Positions 1 to 7,197 are shown, numbered from the stretch's first letter. The stretch is 10,535 nt of DNA from an uncultured Bacilli bacterium (GCA_947593895.1 CANQDY010000039.1:1-10535), one strand, 5' to 3'. Numbers and translations: made by a program. Notes: a model not told the origin generated them from the letters alone.

Positions 1-27
1 TTCTTTTTCATATTTATTCATAATAAA

Positions 28-77
28 AGACTGTATTGAAATACAATACTTTTTAGTAATATATTTCTTTACAGTCT
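28..77 (-). terminator. Hairpin terminator after the surface protein/peptide unit
   Basis: A 50-base, nearly symmetric inverted repeat: arm AGACTGTA (28-35) pairs with TACAGTCT (70-77), then GAAATA (38-43) with TATTTC (62-67), then TACT (47-50) with AGTA (55-58) around a TTTT loop. Only the TT/TT positions and two single mismatches interrupt it. On the minus strand the stem begins 18 bases after the stop codon of the 47-aa peptide and is followed by TTTATTA, as expected for a Rho-independent terminator. T-rich sequence also follows it on the plus strand, so it could work in both directions. Confidence 0.7.
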
Positions 78-95
78 ATTATTTTTAATTGAAAA

Positions 96-239
96 TTATT
101 TCAAAGTTCCAAAATCAATTGGAGCATCGTTCTTTTCGTCAGGACCGCCTAATCCTTCCATTATAGTGGATGTTATAATAATATCCTTTTCTTCAATCAT
201 TTCAATTTCAATTTCTGGAATTAGATAAACTTTTTTCAT
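96..239 (-). CDS. 47-aa acidic peptide of unknown function
   Basis: No known function. The peptide begins MKKVYLIPEIEIEMIEEKDI, continues with a T/S-rich turn and a Gly-Gly-Pro segment (about residues 29-33), and ends in a short polar tail (PIDFGTLK). It is acidic, has no signal peptide, no membrane segment and no cysteine. I chose the ATG at 237-239 because a GGAGG at 248-252 lies 8 bases upstream; the ATG at 243-245 is only 2 bases from it, and longer starts would run into the upstream gene. The pattern Met-Lys-Lys, then xxPE(I/V)E(I/V), then EDI(I/T)TTS recalls small uncharacterised proteins that I know from gut Firmicutes and Bacteroidetes. That is recall, not a search. It lies 16 bases after the surface-protein gene and before a terminator, so the two are probably co-transcribed. 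A modified-peptide (RiPP) precursor is possible, but no maturation enzyme is visible here. Confidence 0.7.
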   Translation of the reverse strand: MKKVYLIPEIEIEMIEEKDIIITSTIMEGLGGPDEKNDAPIDFGTLK

Positions 240-247
240 TTTCATTA

Positions 248-252
248 CCTCC
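248..252 (-). promoter_or_regulatory. Ribosome-binding site of the 47-aa peptide
   Basis: The minus strand reads GGAGG here, 8 bases before the ATG at 239. It sits immediately after the TGA of the upstream surface-protein gene (256-258). This supports independent translation of the small peptide and fixes its start. Confidence 0.75.
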
Positions 253-255
253 ATA

Positions 256-2502
256 TCAAGCAACATCTGTAACAGCATCAATATTATCTTTTAATGCATT
301 TAGATACTCATTATCTTTAAATGCCTCTTGTTCCAAATAAGCATTAACCATTTCATACACTGAATAAGCTGTTCCCGTTAATTCATATGAATGTCCATTT
401 ATTATAATTGTAGGAACAACATGAATTACATCTTTACAATTTTCTAGTGGTATTCCAGTTACCGAAACAACATATGTAATTGAACCATCCTCATTTACTG
501 TTTTATTAGTATCTGCCATTTGAACATCTTGTGCTTTGGATAAATCAGTATAAACTTTAAATGAAATATTTTCTGATTTAATTTCATCAAATTGATAAAT
601 ATTCGCTGGAATTGTAATACCAAATCTAGCACGGATATTAGTGAACTCAATATTATTTTTTTCTAGTGTAATTGTTATATTTGTTATTGCTATATTTCCT
701 GAGGTTCCACTATTCTTATTTTGTATCACTACAGAATTTAAATTTATTGAATCAGTAGATTTTAAATCATTTCCTTTTTCATCCATAAAACTTAAGCCAG
801 AGCCAGAAACACTGATAGAAATACTTTTTATATTATATCCATTTAGCGCTTTTAAATTTAAAGAAGATCCATTACCATTTTGGCAGTATAATCTTATTTC
901 TCCTTTTTTATAATATGCAGTAGCTTTATCATTTGTAAAATACTTAATTTCTACGAAATTATTAATATCTAAATCTGTAGATTCGTTCTTCAATTCAAAT
1001 AACTCAGTTATATTTTTTTCTTTGTCTTTAGCTCCTGAACTTACAGATGGTCCACTATAATTTGTAGAGAAACCAACTGTTTTTTTATCAAAACTACCAA
1101 CATAACTTAATCCCAACCAAGATTTAGTTTCAATATCCTTAACTGGATGTGTTTTAACACTAACATATAGGTCATATTTTAATGGGTTACCAGATTCACT
1201 AATTGAAGCAGATATAGAAACGATTACATCTCCAATTTTGTTTGCTTTAAATTTTATATCTTTTGTATTTAAAGATCCACTTAGATTAGTTAAAACTGGA
1301 TTTCCTGATTCGTCTTCCGATATCTCCCAAGTGTAACTTAATACTGTTGCGTGTTGTACAACTGCAGAAAGAGTAAATTCTTGATCAACATAATATTCTA
1401 CTGTATCATCATGAATCTCATTTTCTGTACTAACAAAGACTAATGGGGTTGTTATTTCCATCCAAATAGCTCTAATTTCTAATTTTGAAGTAACTACATC
1501 TTCATCAAGAATATCAGTAACTTCTGTTCCAATTACTTTTTTCCATTTATCGAATTTAAAACCAGGTTTTTCTAATTCTTCAGTTGGAATAACTTCACTA
1601 ATTTTTGTTCCCTCCAAAACTGTTTTTGTTTCAGTCGCTTTACCATTATCAGGATTAATTGTAACTTCATATCCCCATTTAGCTGTAAGTGTTAAATCTG
1701 AGGTAACTTTATCTGTAGCAAAATTCCACTCTTTTAATAAACCTTCACTATCAGTATAATACCAACCCATAAATTTCTTATCATTATCAGTTAAATGTGT
1801 TAAATTACCAGGATTATCTATTTTTGAATCTTTTGAAACTGTAACATCATTAATTGTAGTATCTCCATTTGATAATTTACCACCATTAGTAACAAATTTA
1901 ACTATATGTGAACTCACAACAAACCTATATATTTGAGGTAATAGCATAGATGTATTAGGGTCACTTGTATATGTGGTAAATCTTGTAGAACTTACATTAT
2001 GCAAAAATCTACCATATGTAGTTTTTGTATTATTAATTGTTACATTGTTATTGTTTTCTTTATCAATAGAAATTTTCCAAGTAGTTGTTCCATCATCCCA
2101 AGCTACATTCTTTGAAGCAGTGGCTCCCAAATTTTTATTAGAAGAATTGGATAAAGTCCAAGCATCTTTAACACCACCAAGTGTCAATACTACCGCACCT
2201 TCTTTAGTCAATTCAACTGTTTTTTTATCATCTGAAAATTTTGCTTCAACGACTCCCATAACTTTATTACTTATATCACCAGCTACAACGTTTTTTGTAT
2301 TTGATGCAATAATTAATTGGTCACCAACAGTCAAAGTGCTATCATCTTCAACTAAATTCCAATCGCCACTCCATTTACTAGGATCAGTAGTTTCCGCAGC
2401 CTCTACTGCATTCGTTTTCTTAATACCCCCCCCTATTAGCAAGGTACCAACGACCATTGCAAAAGAGGTTAGCATCAAGAAAATCTTTTTAAAAGATTTC
2501 AT
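256..2502 (-). CDS. Secreted mosaic surface protein with InlB-type repeats
   Basis: A 748-aa exported protein. Residues 1-36 form a Sec signal peptide: Lys-rich start, hydrophobic core at about 8-26, Ala-rich cleavage region near 34-36. Residues 47-195 resemble a beta-rich domain of secreted Firmicutes/Bacteroidetes proteins (WxLV...L..GDQ.IIA opening). Residues 200-277 and 278-347 look like two InlB B-type (Listeria-Bacteroides) repeats, with GW/AKW and DKW/AIW endings. Residues 352-450 look like an Ig-like domain. Residues 455-615 are a beta-rich region of the type ending in SI.I..sG and ITNITITLE. A further domain runs from 616 to the end, with a helical tail. There is no LPXTG motif, C-terminal membrane helix or lipobox, so anchoring is unclear. 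AAGGAGG at 2514-2520, 11 bases upstream, supports the start. The signal peptide coding region holds a G8 run. Adhesion or glycan binding is inference; domain borders are approximate. Confidence 0.85.
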   Translation of the reverse strand: MKSFKKIFLMLTSFAMVVGTLLIGGGIKKTNAVEAAETTDPSKWSGDWNLVEDDSTLTVGDQLIIASNTKNVVAGDISNKVMGVVEAKFSDDKKTVELTKEGAVVLTLGGVKDAWTLSNSSNKNLGATASKNVAWDDGTTTWKISIDKENNNNVTINNTKTTYGRFLHNVSSTRFTTYTSDPNTSMLLPQIYRFVVSSHIVKFVTNGGKLSNGDTTINDVTVSKDSKIDNPGNLTHLTDNDKKFMGWYYTDSEGLLKEWNFATDKVTSDLTLTAKWGYEVTINPDNGKATETKTVLEGTKISEVIPTEELEKPGFKFDKWKKVIGTEVTDILDEDVVTSKLEIRAIWMEITTPLVFVSTENEIHDDTVEYYVDQEFTLSAVVQHATVLSYTWEISEDESGNPVLTNLSGSLNTKDIKFKANKIGDVIVSISASISESGNPLKYDLYVSVKTHPVKDIETKSWLGLSYVGSFDKKTVGFSTNYSGPSVSSGAKDKEKNITELFELKNESTDLDINNFVEIKYFTNDKATAYYKKGEIRLYCQNGNGSSLNLKALNGYNIKSISISVSGSGLSFMDEKGNDLKSTDSINLNSVVIQNKNSGTSGNIAITNITITLEKNNIEFTNIRARFGITIPANIYQFDEIKSENISFKVYTDLSKAQDVQMADTNKTVNEDGSITYVVSVTGIPLENCKDVIHVVPTIIINGHSYELTGTAYSVYEMVNAYLEQEAFKDNEYLNALKDNIDAVTDVA
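2426..2433 (-). repeat. G8 homopolymer in the surface-protein signal peptide
   Basis: Eight consecutive C on the plus strand (G8 in the coding strand) encode Gly24-Gly26 at the end of the signal-peptide hydrophobic core. It is the only G/C homopolymer of this length that I see in the window, which is otherwise very AT-rich. Such tracts slip during replication. A gain or loss of one base here would frameshift everything after residue 26 and switch the protein off. In the form shown, the frame is open. Confidence 0.6.
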
Positions 2503-2541
2503 ATAAAAATTTTCCTCCTTATTTTATATAATTTCTTGCAA

Positions 2542-2570
2542 ATTATATGCTCGTATTATCTGAGCGAAAA
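2542..2570 (-). promoter_or_regulatory. Candidate promoter of the surface-protein gene
   Basis: Read on the minus strand, a perfect TATAAT (2542-2547) lies 17 bases after a weak -35 TTTTCG (2565-2570). The -10 is 39 bases before the start codon, leaving room for the AAGGAGG site. The -35 matches the vegetative consensus poorly, so the call rests mainly on the -10 and its position. Confidence 0.4.
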
Positions 2571-2703
2571 ATCAATAATTCATTAAATTAATTATCAATC
2601 AAATTTTGCAACTATATAATAACACTTTTAAAGCCATAATTTCAATACCTCTTCTTTCATTTTCAAAAAATAGTTAAATAAATTACTTAATTTTAAAATA
2701 TAG

Positions 2704-3342
2704 GAGAGAAGAAACTTATTTTCGGATCAATATTTAATAAAATAGTCTAATTCCTCAAGTTTGAAAAAAGAAAATTAATATGAATAGTTTGTTACTCAAA
2801 CCTTTATTATTAGAAAAACATCAAAGCCCATTACAACTCATGTTAACTCATAAAAAAGATTTAATTCCTGAAATAAAAAATATAAATTTAACAAAAAGAA
2901 TAAAATATCCTACCTATTATAATAAAATATGTATGAACCCACGAGTTTTGCTTTCTTAGAACATAGAATCTTTGATGTTTTTAATAACTATAATATTTCT
3001 AATTTTTGTTAAAATAAATATTTTTCTATCTTTTAGATTAGATAAACATTATTATTTAAACAATCAAATTTTATCCTTACTGATAATGAAACTGAGTTTA
3101 CTAATCCTCTAAATATCAATATTAATCATATACTGGTTAAAAATCAGTAAACAACTTCTATTATGATTTAGGTAAATTTAATTAAAAAGGTTAGATTAAA
3201 AAAACATATTGAATTAAGAAAGATTTTTCCTAAATATACCAAATTTATAATCTCTTCTCAATATGATATCAATCTTAATTTATCACTTGTTACTTCTAAA
3301 CCTAGAAAAAATTTATATAATATCTTAATTTATTTAAAATAA
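2704..3342 (+). pseudogene. Decayed IS30-like transposase
   Basis: No open frame spans this stretch, but pieces in all three plus frames line up in order with IS30-family transposases. ERRNLFSDQY (frame from 2704) and LLLKPLLLEKHQSP, then IKNINLTKRIKY (2780-2959), match the linker after the N-terminal HTH. EPTSFAFLEHR then FDVFN (2935-3012) and LFKQSNFILTDNETEF (3052-3099) match the catalytic core with its DNG.EF motif. NFYYDLGKFN (from 3153) corresponds to FYCDPGKSNQKG. KKHIELRKIFPKYTKF then TSKPRKNLYN (to 3342) corresponds to the C-terminal part of the core. The G of DNG is E, the final catalytic Glu appears replaced, and segments are deleted between LTHKKDL and IKNINL and after PRK. The HTH and the last part are missing. 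No terminal inverted repeats are recognisable. The family assignment is from motif recall. Confidence 0.7.
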
Positions 3343-3366
3343 AACAATAAAATCTCTTGCAAAGAA

Positions 3367-3391
3367 ATAATCAGTTAAAATGACTGATTAT
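3367..3391 (-). terminator. Possible terminator of the lipoprotein gene
   Basis: A perfect 9-bp inverted repeat, ATAATCAGT (3367-3375) and ACTGATTAT (3383-3391), with a 7-base loop. It lies about 60 bases after the lipoprotein stop codon on the minus strand. The following minus-strand sequence starts TTCTTTGC, which is only a weak T-tract, so termination is plausible rather than clear. It may alternatively mark the end of the decayed IS region. Confidence 0.4.
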
Positions 3392-3428
3392 AGTTATTGG
3401 CGGAAGATTTAGTAATAATAGAACCATA

Positions 3429-3471
3429 TTAATTAGTAAAAAAGAAATTATATTTAGACATTACTAATTAA
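3429..3471. repeat. 11-bp inverted repeat spanning the lipoprotein stop codon
   Basis: TTAATTAGTAA (3429-3439) and TTACTAATTAA (3461-3471) are perfect reverse complements separated by 21 bases. The stop codon (3454-3456) lies in the loop, and one arm encodes the last residues of the lipoprotein. There is no T-run after it on the minus strand. It could be a 3' mRNA-protecting stem or chance in AT-rich DNA. Confidence 0.35.
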
Positions 3472-4797
3472 TGAAATTGAGTTTTCTAGTACATATACTT
3501 GCCAATATTTATTTGTATTCCATAAATATGGTGCGACCACTACTTCAATATATACATTTTCTAAAACACATTCATTAAACGGACAGAAAGTAAAATCAGT
3601 TAAACCTACACAAGATTCATTCTTAATAAATAAAGCTTTATCATTTTTAGCGCTTGTATATGTATCATAACCAACACCTTTATTATATTTATCATTAAGA
3701 ACTACATTGTACTTATAATCCTTTTGATATACATTTGCATATCCTTTATAAATTCTTAATTCTTCAAATTGCTTACTATAAGATGGATAATTACTATTTT
3801 TATCATTTTCATATTTAATTGCATAAATTTTTTCATTCTCAATAGTATTTAATTTACTCTTATCATAATCATTTATTGATGTTTGAGTATTAACTTTAGA
3901 ATAAATATATTCAATACCCGGTTTAAAATTATACATATTCATAGCGCCATAAATATCATAAACTGTTCCAACACTTAAACCATTTTTAAACTTTTTCGGT
4001 CCATGAACCTGAATAATATTATCACCATCACTAAATAGTAATACTACATCATCCATTGTGGCTAAATATTTACCAGTAAATTTAACAAGTGAAGAATATC
4101 CACATCCTTTGCAGTTTAAATAAATCGATGATAAATGATCATAGATTTGTCTTAATGATTTACTAGTATATAAATTCTCATATTGATCATCTACATGATT
4201 AATTTCAGTAGGCATATCACTAACAGTTAATTCCACTTCACCACAATATAATGATAAATTACCTACAATATCAAAATAACATCCGATCTTATTTTCTAAT
4301 TTTGAATAAATTTTAACATCGACTTTTAAATAGATATATCCTTCAGAGTTGACCACTAAGAGTTTATAACGATCTCCATATCCACTTTTTGTAGTTATTG
4401 CATCAAACCTTGCTAATAATTTAGCTTTAATATTAACCATTAAGTCTGATTCAGCAACATTCTTATCATTAACTTCGCTAGTAAGTTGTTTTGCTTTTTC
4501 TTTACATTCTTTAATTGATGTAATGTAATTATTATCTTGTATTGAAGAACTATCTAAAGAACTAACTTCACTTGAGATTTGTGAAGAAATAGTATCATTA
4601 CATGAAGTAGTATTAGATGACTCTTCACTAACTGTTGAAGATGAGAAATCTGATAATTCAATAGATGAATATTCTGAAGAACTCCAAATAGTATTTGAGG
4701 ATGAAATAGTATCTGAAGTTAATGAAGTAGAACTCTTACCATTACACCCAATTAATAAAAGCAATAATGATAAACCAATAATAATCTTATATTTCAT
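3454..4797 (-). CDS. Lipoprotein with Ser-rich stalk and OB-fold-like domains
   Basis: A 447-aa membrane-anchored extracellular lipoprotein of unknown role. Residues 1-17 are a type II signal peptide and C18 is the lipidated Cys (lipobox LIGC, 15-18). Residues 20-88 form a Ser/Thr-rich linker, likely a stalk crossing the wall. The rest resembles three OB-fold-type beta barrels: about 120-200 (ending GNLSLYCGEVELTVSDM), 235-300 (VKFTGKYLATMDDVVLLFSD, then VYDIYGAMNMYNFKP) and 363-446 (ending VYIEVVVAPYLWNTNKYWQV). This is inferred from strand patterns, not a search. There are ten cysteines, including CKGC at 229-232 and CPFNEC at 405-410, which could form disulphides or bind metal. A weak purine-rich stretch replaces a clear ribosome-binding site, but the signal peptide fixes the start. 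It has no close partner gene. Solute binding for a transporter is not supported by its layout. Confidence 0.8.
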   Translation of the reverse strand: MKYKIIIGLSLLLLLIGCNGKSSTSLTSDTISSSNTIWSSSEYSSIELSDFSSSTVSEESSNTTSCNDTISSQISSEVSSLDSSSIQDNNYITSIKECKEKAKQLTSEVNDKNVAESDLMVNIKAKLLARFDAITTKSGYGDRYKLLVVNSEGYIYLKVDVKIYSKLENKIGCYFDIVGNLSLYCGEVELTVSDMPTEINHVDDQYENLYTSKSLRQIYDHLSSIYLNCKGCGYSSLVKFTGKYLATMDDVVLLFSDGDNIIQVHGPKKFKNGLSVGTVYDIYGAMNMYNFKPGIEYIYSKVNTQTSINDYDKSKLNTIENEKIYAIKYENDKNSNYPSYSKQFEELRIYKGYANVYQKDYKYNVVLNDKYNKGVGYDTYTSAKNDKALFIKNESCVGLTDFTFCPFNECVLENVYIEVVVAPYLWNTNKYWQVYVLENSISLISNV

Positions 4798-4846
4798 CTT
4801 TTTATTCTCTTTTCTTTCTAATACCTATTTTGAATGGTCTGCTTAT

Positions 4847-4874
4847 ATGATAATACTAAATTTCAAAATACCAA
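4847..4874 (-). promoter_or_regulatory. Candidate promoter of the lipoprotein gene
   Basis: On the minus strand TTGGTA (4869-4874) and TATCAT (4847-4852) are spaced by 16 bases, matching the vegetative consensus at 4 of 6 and 5 of 6 positions. The -10 lies 49 bases before the ATG. Such matches arise easily in AT-rich DNA. Confidence 0.3.
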
Positions 4875-5051
4875 ATACATTTTTTGACAAAAGGCACTTG
4901 TTTTATAGTTCTTGTAAATAAAAAATGATTCTATTTTTAATAAGCGATGGTTATTTTTCATTCTTATAATCAGAATAATTATAGTAAGTTCACTTGATAT
5001 ATGCCATTAAAGTATAATTCAGATGAATCAGCCTTTTATAGATTTAATCTA

Positions 5052-5080
5052 GAAAGTGATAATTTGAAGTTATCATTTTC
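5052..5080. repeat. 11-bp hairpin in the divergent intergenic region
   Basis: GAAAGTGATAA (5052-5062) pairs with TTATCATTTTC (5070-5080) around a 7-base loop, with a single G-T wobble. Neither side carries a clear T-tract, and no gene ends nearby, so it is not an obvious terminator. It could be an operator or a small RNA structure. Confidence 0.4.
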
Positions 5081-5391
5081 AGAATAACTCAAATTAAAAT
5101 AATAATCCACACGAATTATCAGCACCACTTTTGCAAAGTTCTTTTACCAGTTTTAAATGACAAACTAATCATAACTTATTAGTTAACAATAAGTAACATA
5201 TTTAAGTTAAATATTTTATAATAGTGGAATATTACACATTTTTTAGACTTTTTTGAATCAAAGATGAGATTAGTTATTTTACTTGTTAGTTTGAGAAACA
5301 CCATTATTTATTAATTAAGGTACTTTTATCAATAAATTAATTAAATATACTATAAATATCAAACAATTATATTAAATTATTAATATTTCAT

Positions 5392-5419
5392 TAGACAAAT
5401 ATATCAAAAAATGTATAAA
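5392..5419 (+). promoter_or_regulatory. Candidate promoter of the ABC exporter gene
   Basis: TAGACA (5392-5397) and TATAAA (5414-5419) are separated by 16 bases, each matching the vegetative consensus at 5 of 6 positions. The -10 ends 53 bases before the ATG, giving a short leader that contains the AGAGG site. Confidence 0.45.
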
Positions 5420-5472
5420 TATAAAGTAATGACAAAAGATTAAGTTATTAAGTGGAAAAGAGGTTTTAAATA

Positions 5473-7197
5473 ATGTTTAAGCGATTTGTATCATATTATA
5501 AACCACATTTAAAAATGTTTACTTTAGATATGCTTGCATCATTAATGATTTCATTAATTGGTATGTGCTATCCAATATTAACTAGACAAGTATTTAATGA
5601 TTATGTACCAAATAAAAATGTTAAAATGATTGTTATTTTTGGTGCTTCTCTTTTAGTGTTATATTTTATTAGAATGCTATTAAGATATTTTGTTCAATAT
5701 TATGGCCATGTAATCGGTGTAAAAATGCAAGCAAAAATGAGAAGCGATATGTTTGCCCATTTAGAAAAATTACCTTATTCATATTATGACGAACATGAAA
5801 CCGGAAAAATTATGTCCAGAATGACAAATGATTTACAAAATGTCAGTGAACTTGCTCATCATGGTCCAGAAAACTTTTTCATCTGTGGAATTATGGTAGT
5901 GGGATCATTTATCTACTTATTAACTATCAACTGGATTTTATCATTAGTTATCTTTACTTGCGTTCCAATTCTAGTAACCATTTCACTAATTATGCGAAAA
6001 AAGATGCGCGATGCATTTAATGAGAATCGAAAAAATGTTGCCCAAATTAATGCTTCTCTTGAATCTAGTATTTCGGGAATTAGAGTAACCAAAGCCTTTA
6101 CTAATGATCAAAAAGAAATTGAAAAATTTGAAGTTGGTAATAAGGAATATGTAAAAAGTCGTTCTAAAGCGTATAGGGCAATGGGCGCTTTTTCAAGTTC
6201 TACAAATTTTGTTATGGATCTATTTAATGTTGCTTGTATTGTTGGAGGAGGAATTGTCGCAATTAAAACAAGTGCTTTTTCTACCGGAGATTATTTAGCA
6301 TTTGTCGTTTCGGTTAGTTTATTTATTTCCCCACTTACAACATTAATTAACTTTGTTGAGCAATATCAAGATGGAACTACTGGATTTAGACGTTTCTTGG
6401 AAATAATGGATCAAAAAGTAGAAGAAGAAAATCAAGATACGATAAAAGATATTTCTTTACAAGGAAATATTAAATTTGATCATGTCAACTTTTCCTATGA
6501 AAGTGAAATGATTTTAAAAGATATTTCTTTTGAAATTAAAAAAGGTGAAGTTGTTGCGCTTGTTGGCGAATCTGGCGGAGGTAAAACTACAATATGTCAC
6601 TTAATTCCTAACTTTTATAAAGTCACTGAAGGAAAAATATTAATTGATAATCTTGATATCAATGATATTTGTTTTACTGCATTAAGAAAATCAATTGGAA
6701 TTGTTCAACAAGATGTATTTCTATTTAATGGGACAATTAAAGAAAATATCATATATGGTAAACTTGATGCCACTGATGAAGAAATTATTATGGCAAGTAA
6801 AAGAGCCAATATCTATGAATTTATTCTCTCTTTACCAAATGGTTTTAATACGGAAATTGGTGAGCGGGGAGTAAAATTATCTGGCGGTCAAAAGCAAAGA
6901 TTATCTATTGCCAGAGTATTTTTAAAAAATCCACCCATTTTAATATTAGATGAAGCAACTTCTGCATTAGATAACACCACAGAAATACTAATTCAAAAAG
7001 CTTTAGATGATCTTACAAAAGGAAGAACGACAATTGTAGTCGCACATCGTTTATCAACTATTAAAAACGCTAATCGTATTTTAGTGGTAAACTCAGGTCA
7101 AATCGTTGAAAGTGGTAGTCATCAAGAATTATTAAATCAAATTGGTATTTACGCAAAATTATATAATCAACAATTCACTAATTCAATGTTGGAATAA
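5473..7197 (+). CDS. ABC exporter half-transporter (permease fused to ATPase)
   Basis: A complete 574-aa type I ABC exporter, the usual length for Sav1866/BmrA-like half-transporters, which act as dimers in the cytoplasmic membrane to export lipids, drugs or peptides. Residues 1-300 are the six-helix membrane domain (helices near 15-35, 52-72, 136-152, 155-175, 245-265 and 272-292). The ATPase domain covers about 333-565. It has an A-loop Tyr342, Walker A GESGGGKTT (365-373), Q-loop Gln at 412-413, signature LSGGQ (469-473), Walker B ILILDE (489-494), D-loop SALD (497-500) and switch His525, so it should be active. There is no N-terminal peptidase domain, which argues against a bacteriocin maturation-exporter. 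AGAGG at 5459-5463, 9 bases upstream, supports the start. It stands alone, with no second half-transporter beside it, so it may form a homodimer or pair with a protein encoded elsewhere. The substrate cannot be read from sequence. Confidence 0.93.
   Translation: MFKRFVSYYKPHLKMFTLDMLASLMISLIGMCYPILTRQVFNDYVPNKNVKMIVIFGASLLVLYFIRMLLRYFVQYYGHVIGVKMQAKMRSDMFAHLEKLPYSYYDEHETGKIMSRMTNDLQNVSELAHHGPENFFICGIMVVGSFIYLLTINWILSLVIFTCVPILVTISLIMRKKMRDAFNENRKNVAQINASLESSISGIRVTKAFTNDQKEIEKFEVGNKEYVKSRSKAYRAMGAFSSSTNFVMDLFNVACIVGGGIVAIKTSAFSTGDYLAFVVSVSLFISPLTTLINFVEQYQDGTTGFRRFLEIMDQKVEEENQDTIKDISLQGNIKFDHVNFSYESEMILKDISFEIKKGEVVALVGESGGGKTTICHLIPNFYKVTEGKILIDNLDINDICFTALRKSIGIVQQDVFLFNGTIKENIIYGKLDATDEEIIMASKRANIYEFILSLPNGFNTEIGERGVKLSGGQKQRLSIARVFLKNPPILILDEATSALDNTTEILIQKALDDLTKGRTTIVVAHRLSTIKNANRILVVNSGQIVESGSHQELLNQIGIYAKLYNQQFTNSMLE

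Larger units (their letters stand above)
4798..5472. other. 675-base gene-free region between divergent genes
   Basis: No credible gene is visible on either strand. It holds the candidate promoters of the two flanking genes, a hairpin at 5052-5080 and a smaller inverted repeat, ACTTATT/AATAAGT, at 5174-5194. A perfect TATAAT at 5217-5222 on the plus strand lacks a good -35. An open frame of 28 codons (5001-5087) has no ribosome-binding site. I see no transposase motifs like those in the other large gap. Confidence 0.5.

Noticed and set aside
256..258. TGA at the end of the surface protein read as tryptophan (mycoplasma code)
   Set aside because: A strong ribosome-binding site and a new start follow at once, and the spoVA genes point to a Bacillota with the standard code.
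240..281. Longer starts for the small peptide (ATG at 243-245, or further upstream to 281)
   Set aside because: The ATG at 243-245 lies only 2 bases from the GGAGG, and those further upstream overlap the surface-protein gene. The ATG at 237-239 has the best spacing.
641..913. Open frame of 90 codons on the plus strand inside the surface-protein gene
   Set aside because: It is antisense to a clear coding sequence. Its Phe/Ile/Leu-rich composition is what the complement of AT-rich coding DNA gives, and no ribosome-binding site precedes it.
1973..2506. Open frame of 177 codons on the plus strand over the N-terminal half of the surface gene
   Set aside because: It is antisense to the signal peptide and first domain, which are well supported. 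It has no recognisable domain and no ribosome-binding site.
4884..4909. Perfect -35-like TTGACA with TATAGT on the plus strand
   Set aside because: The spacing is only 14 bases and no gene begins within a reasonable distance, so I do not call it a promoter.
5001..5087. 28-codon open frame (MPLKYNSDESAFYRFNLESD...) on the plus strand
   Set aside because: Its composition looks protein-like, but there is no ribosome-binding site, a hairpin sits in its 3' half, and length alone could arise by chance. It may be a relic of a lost gene.
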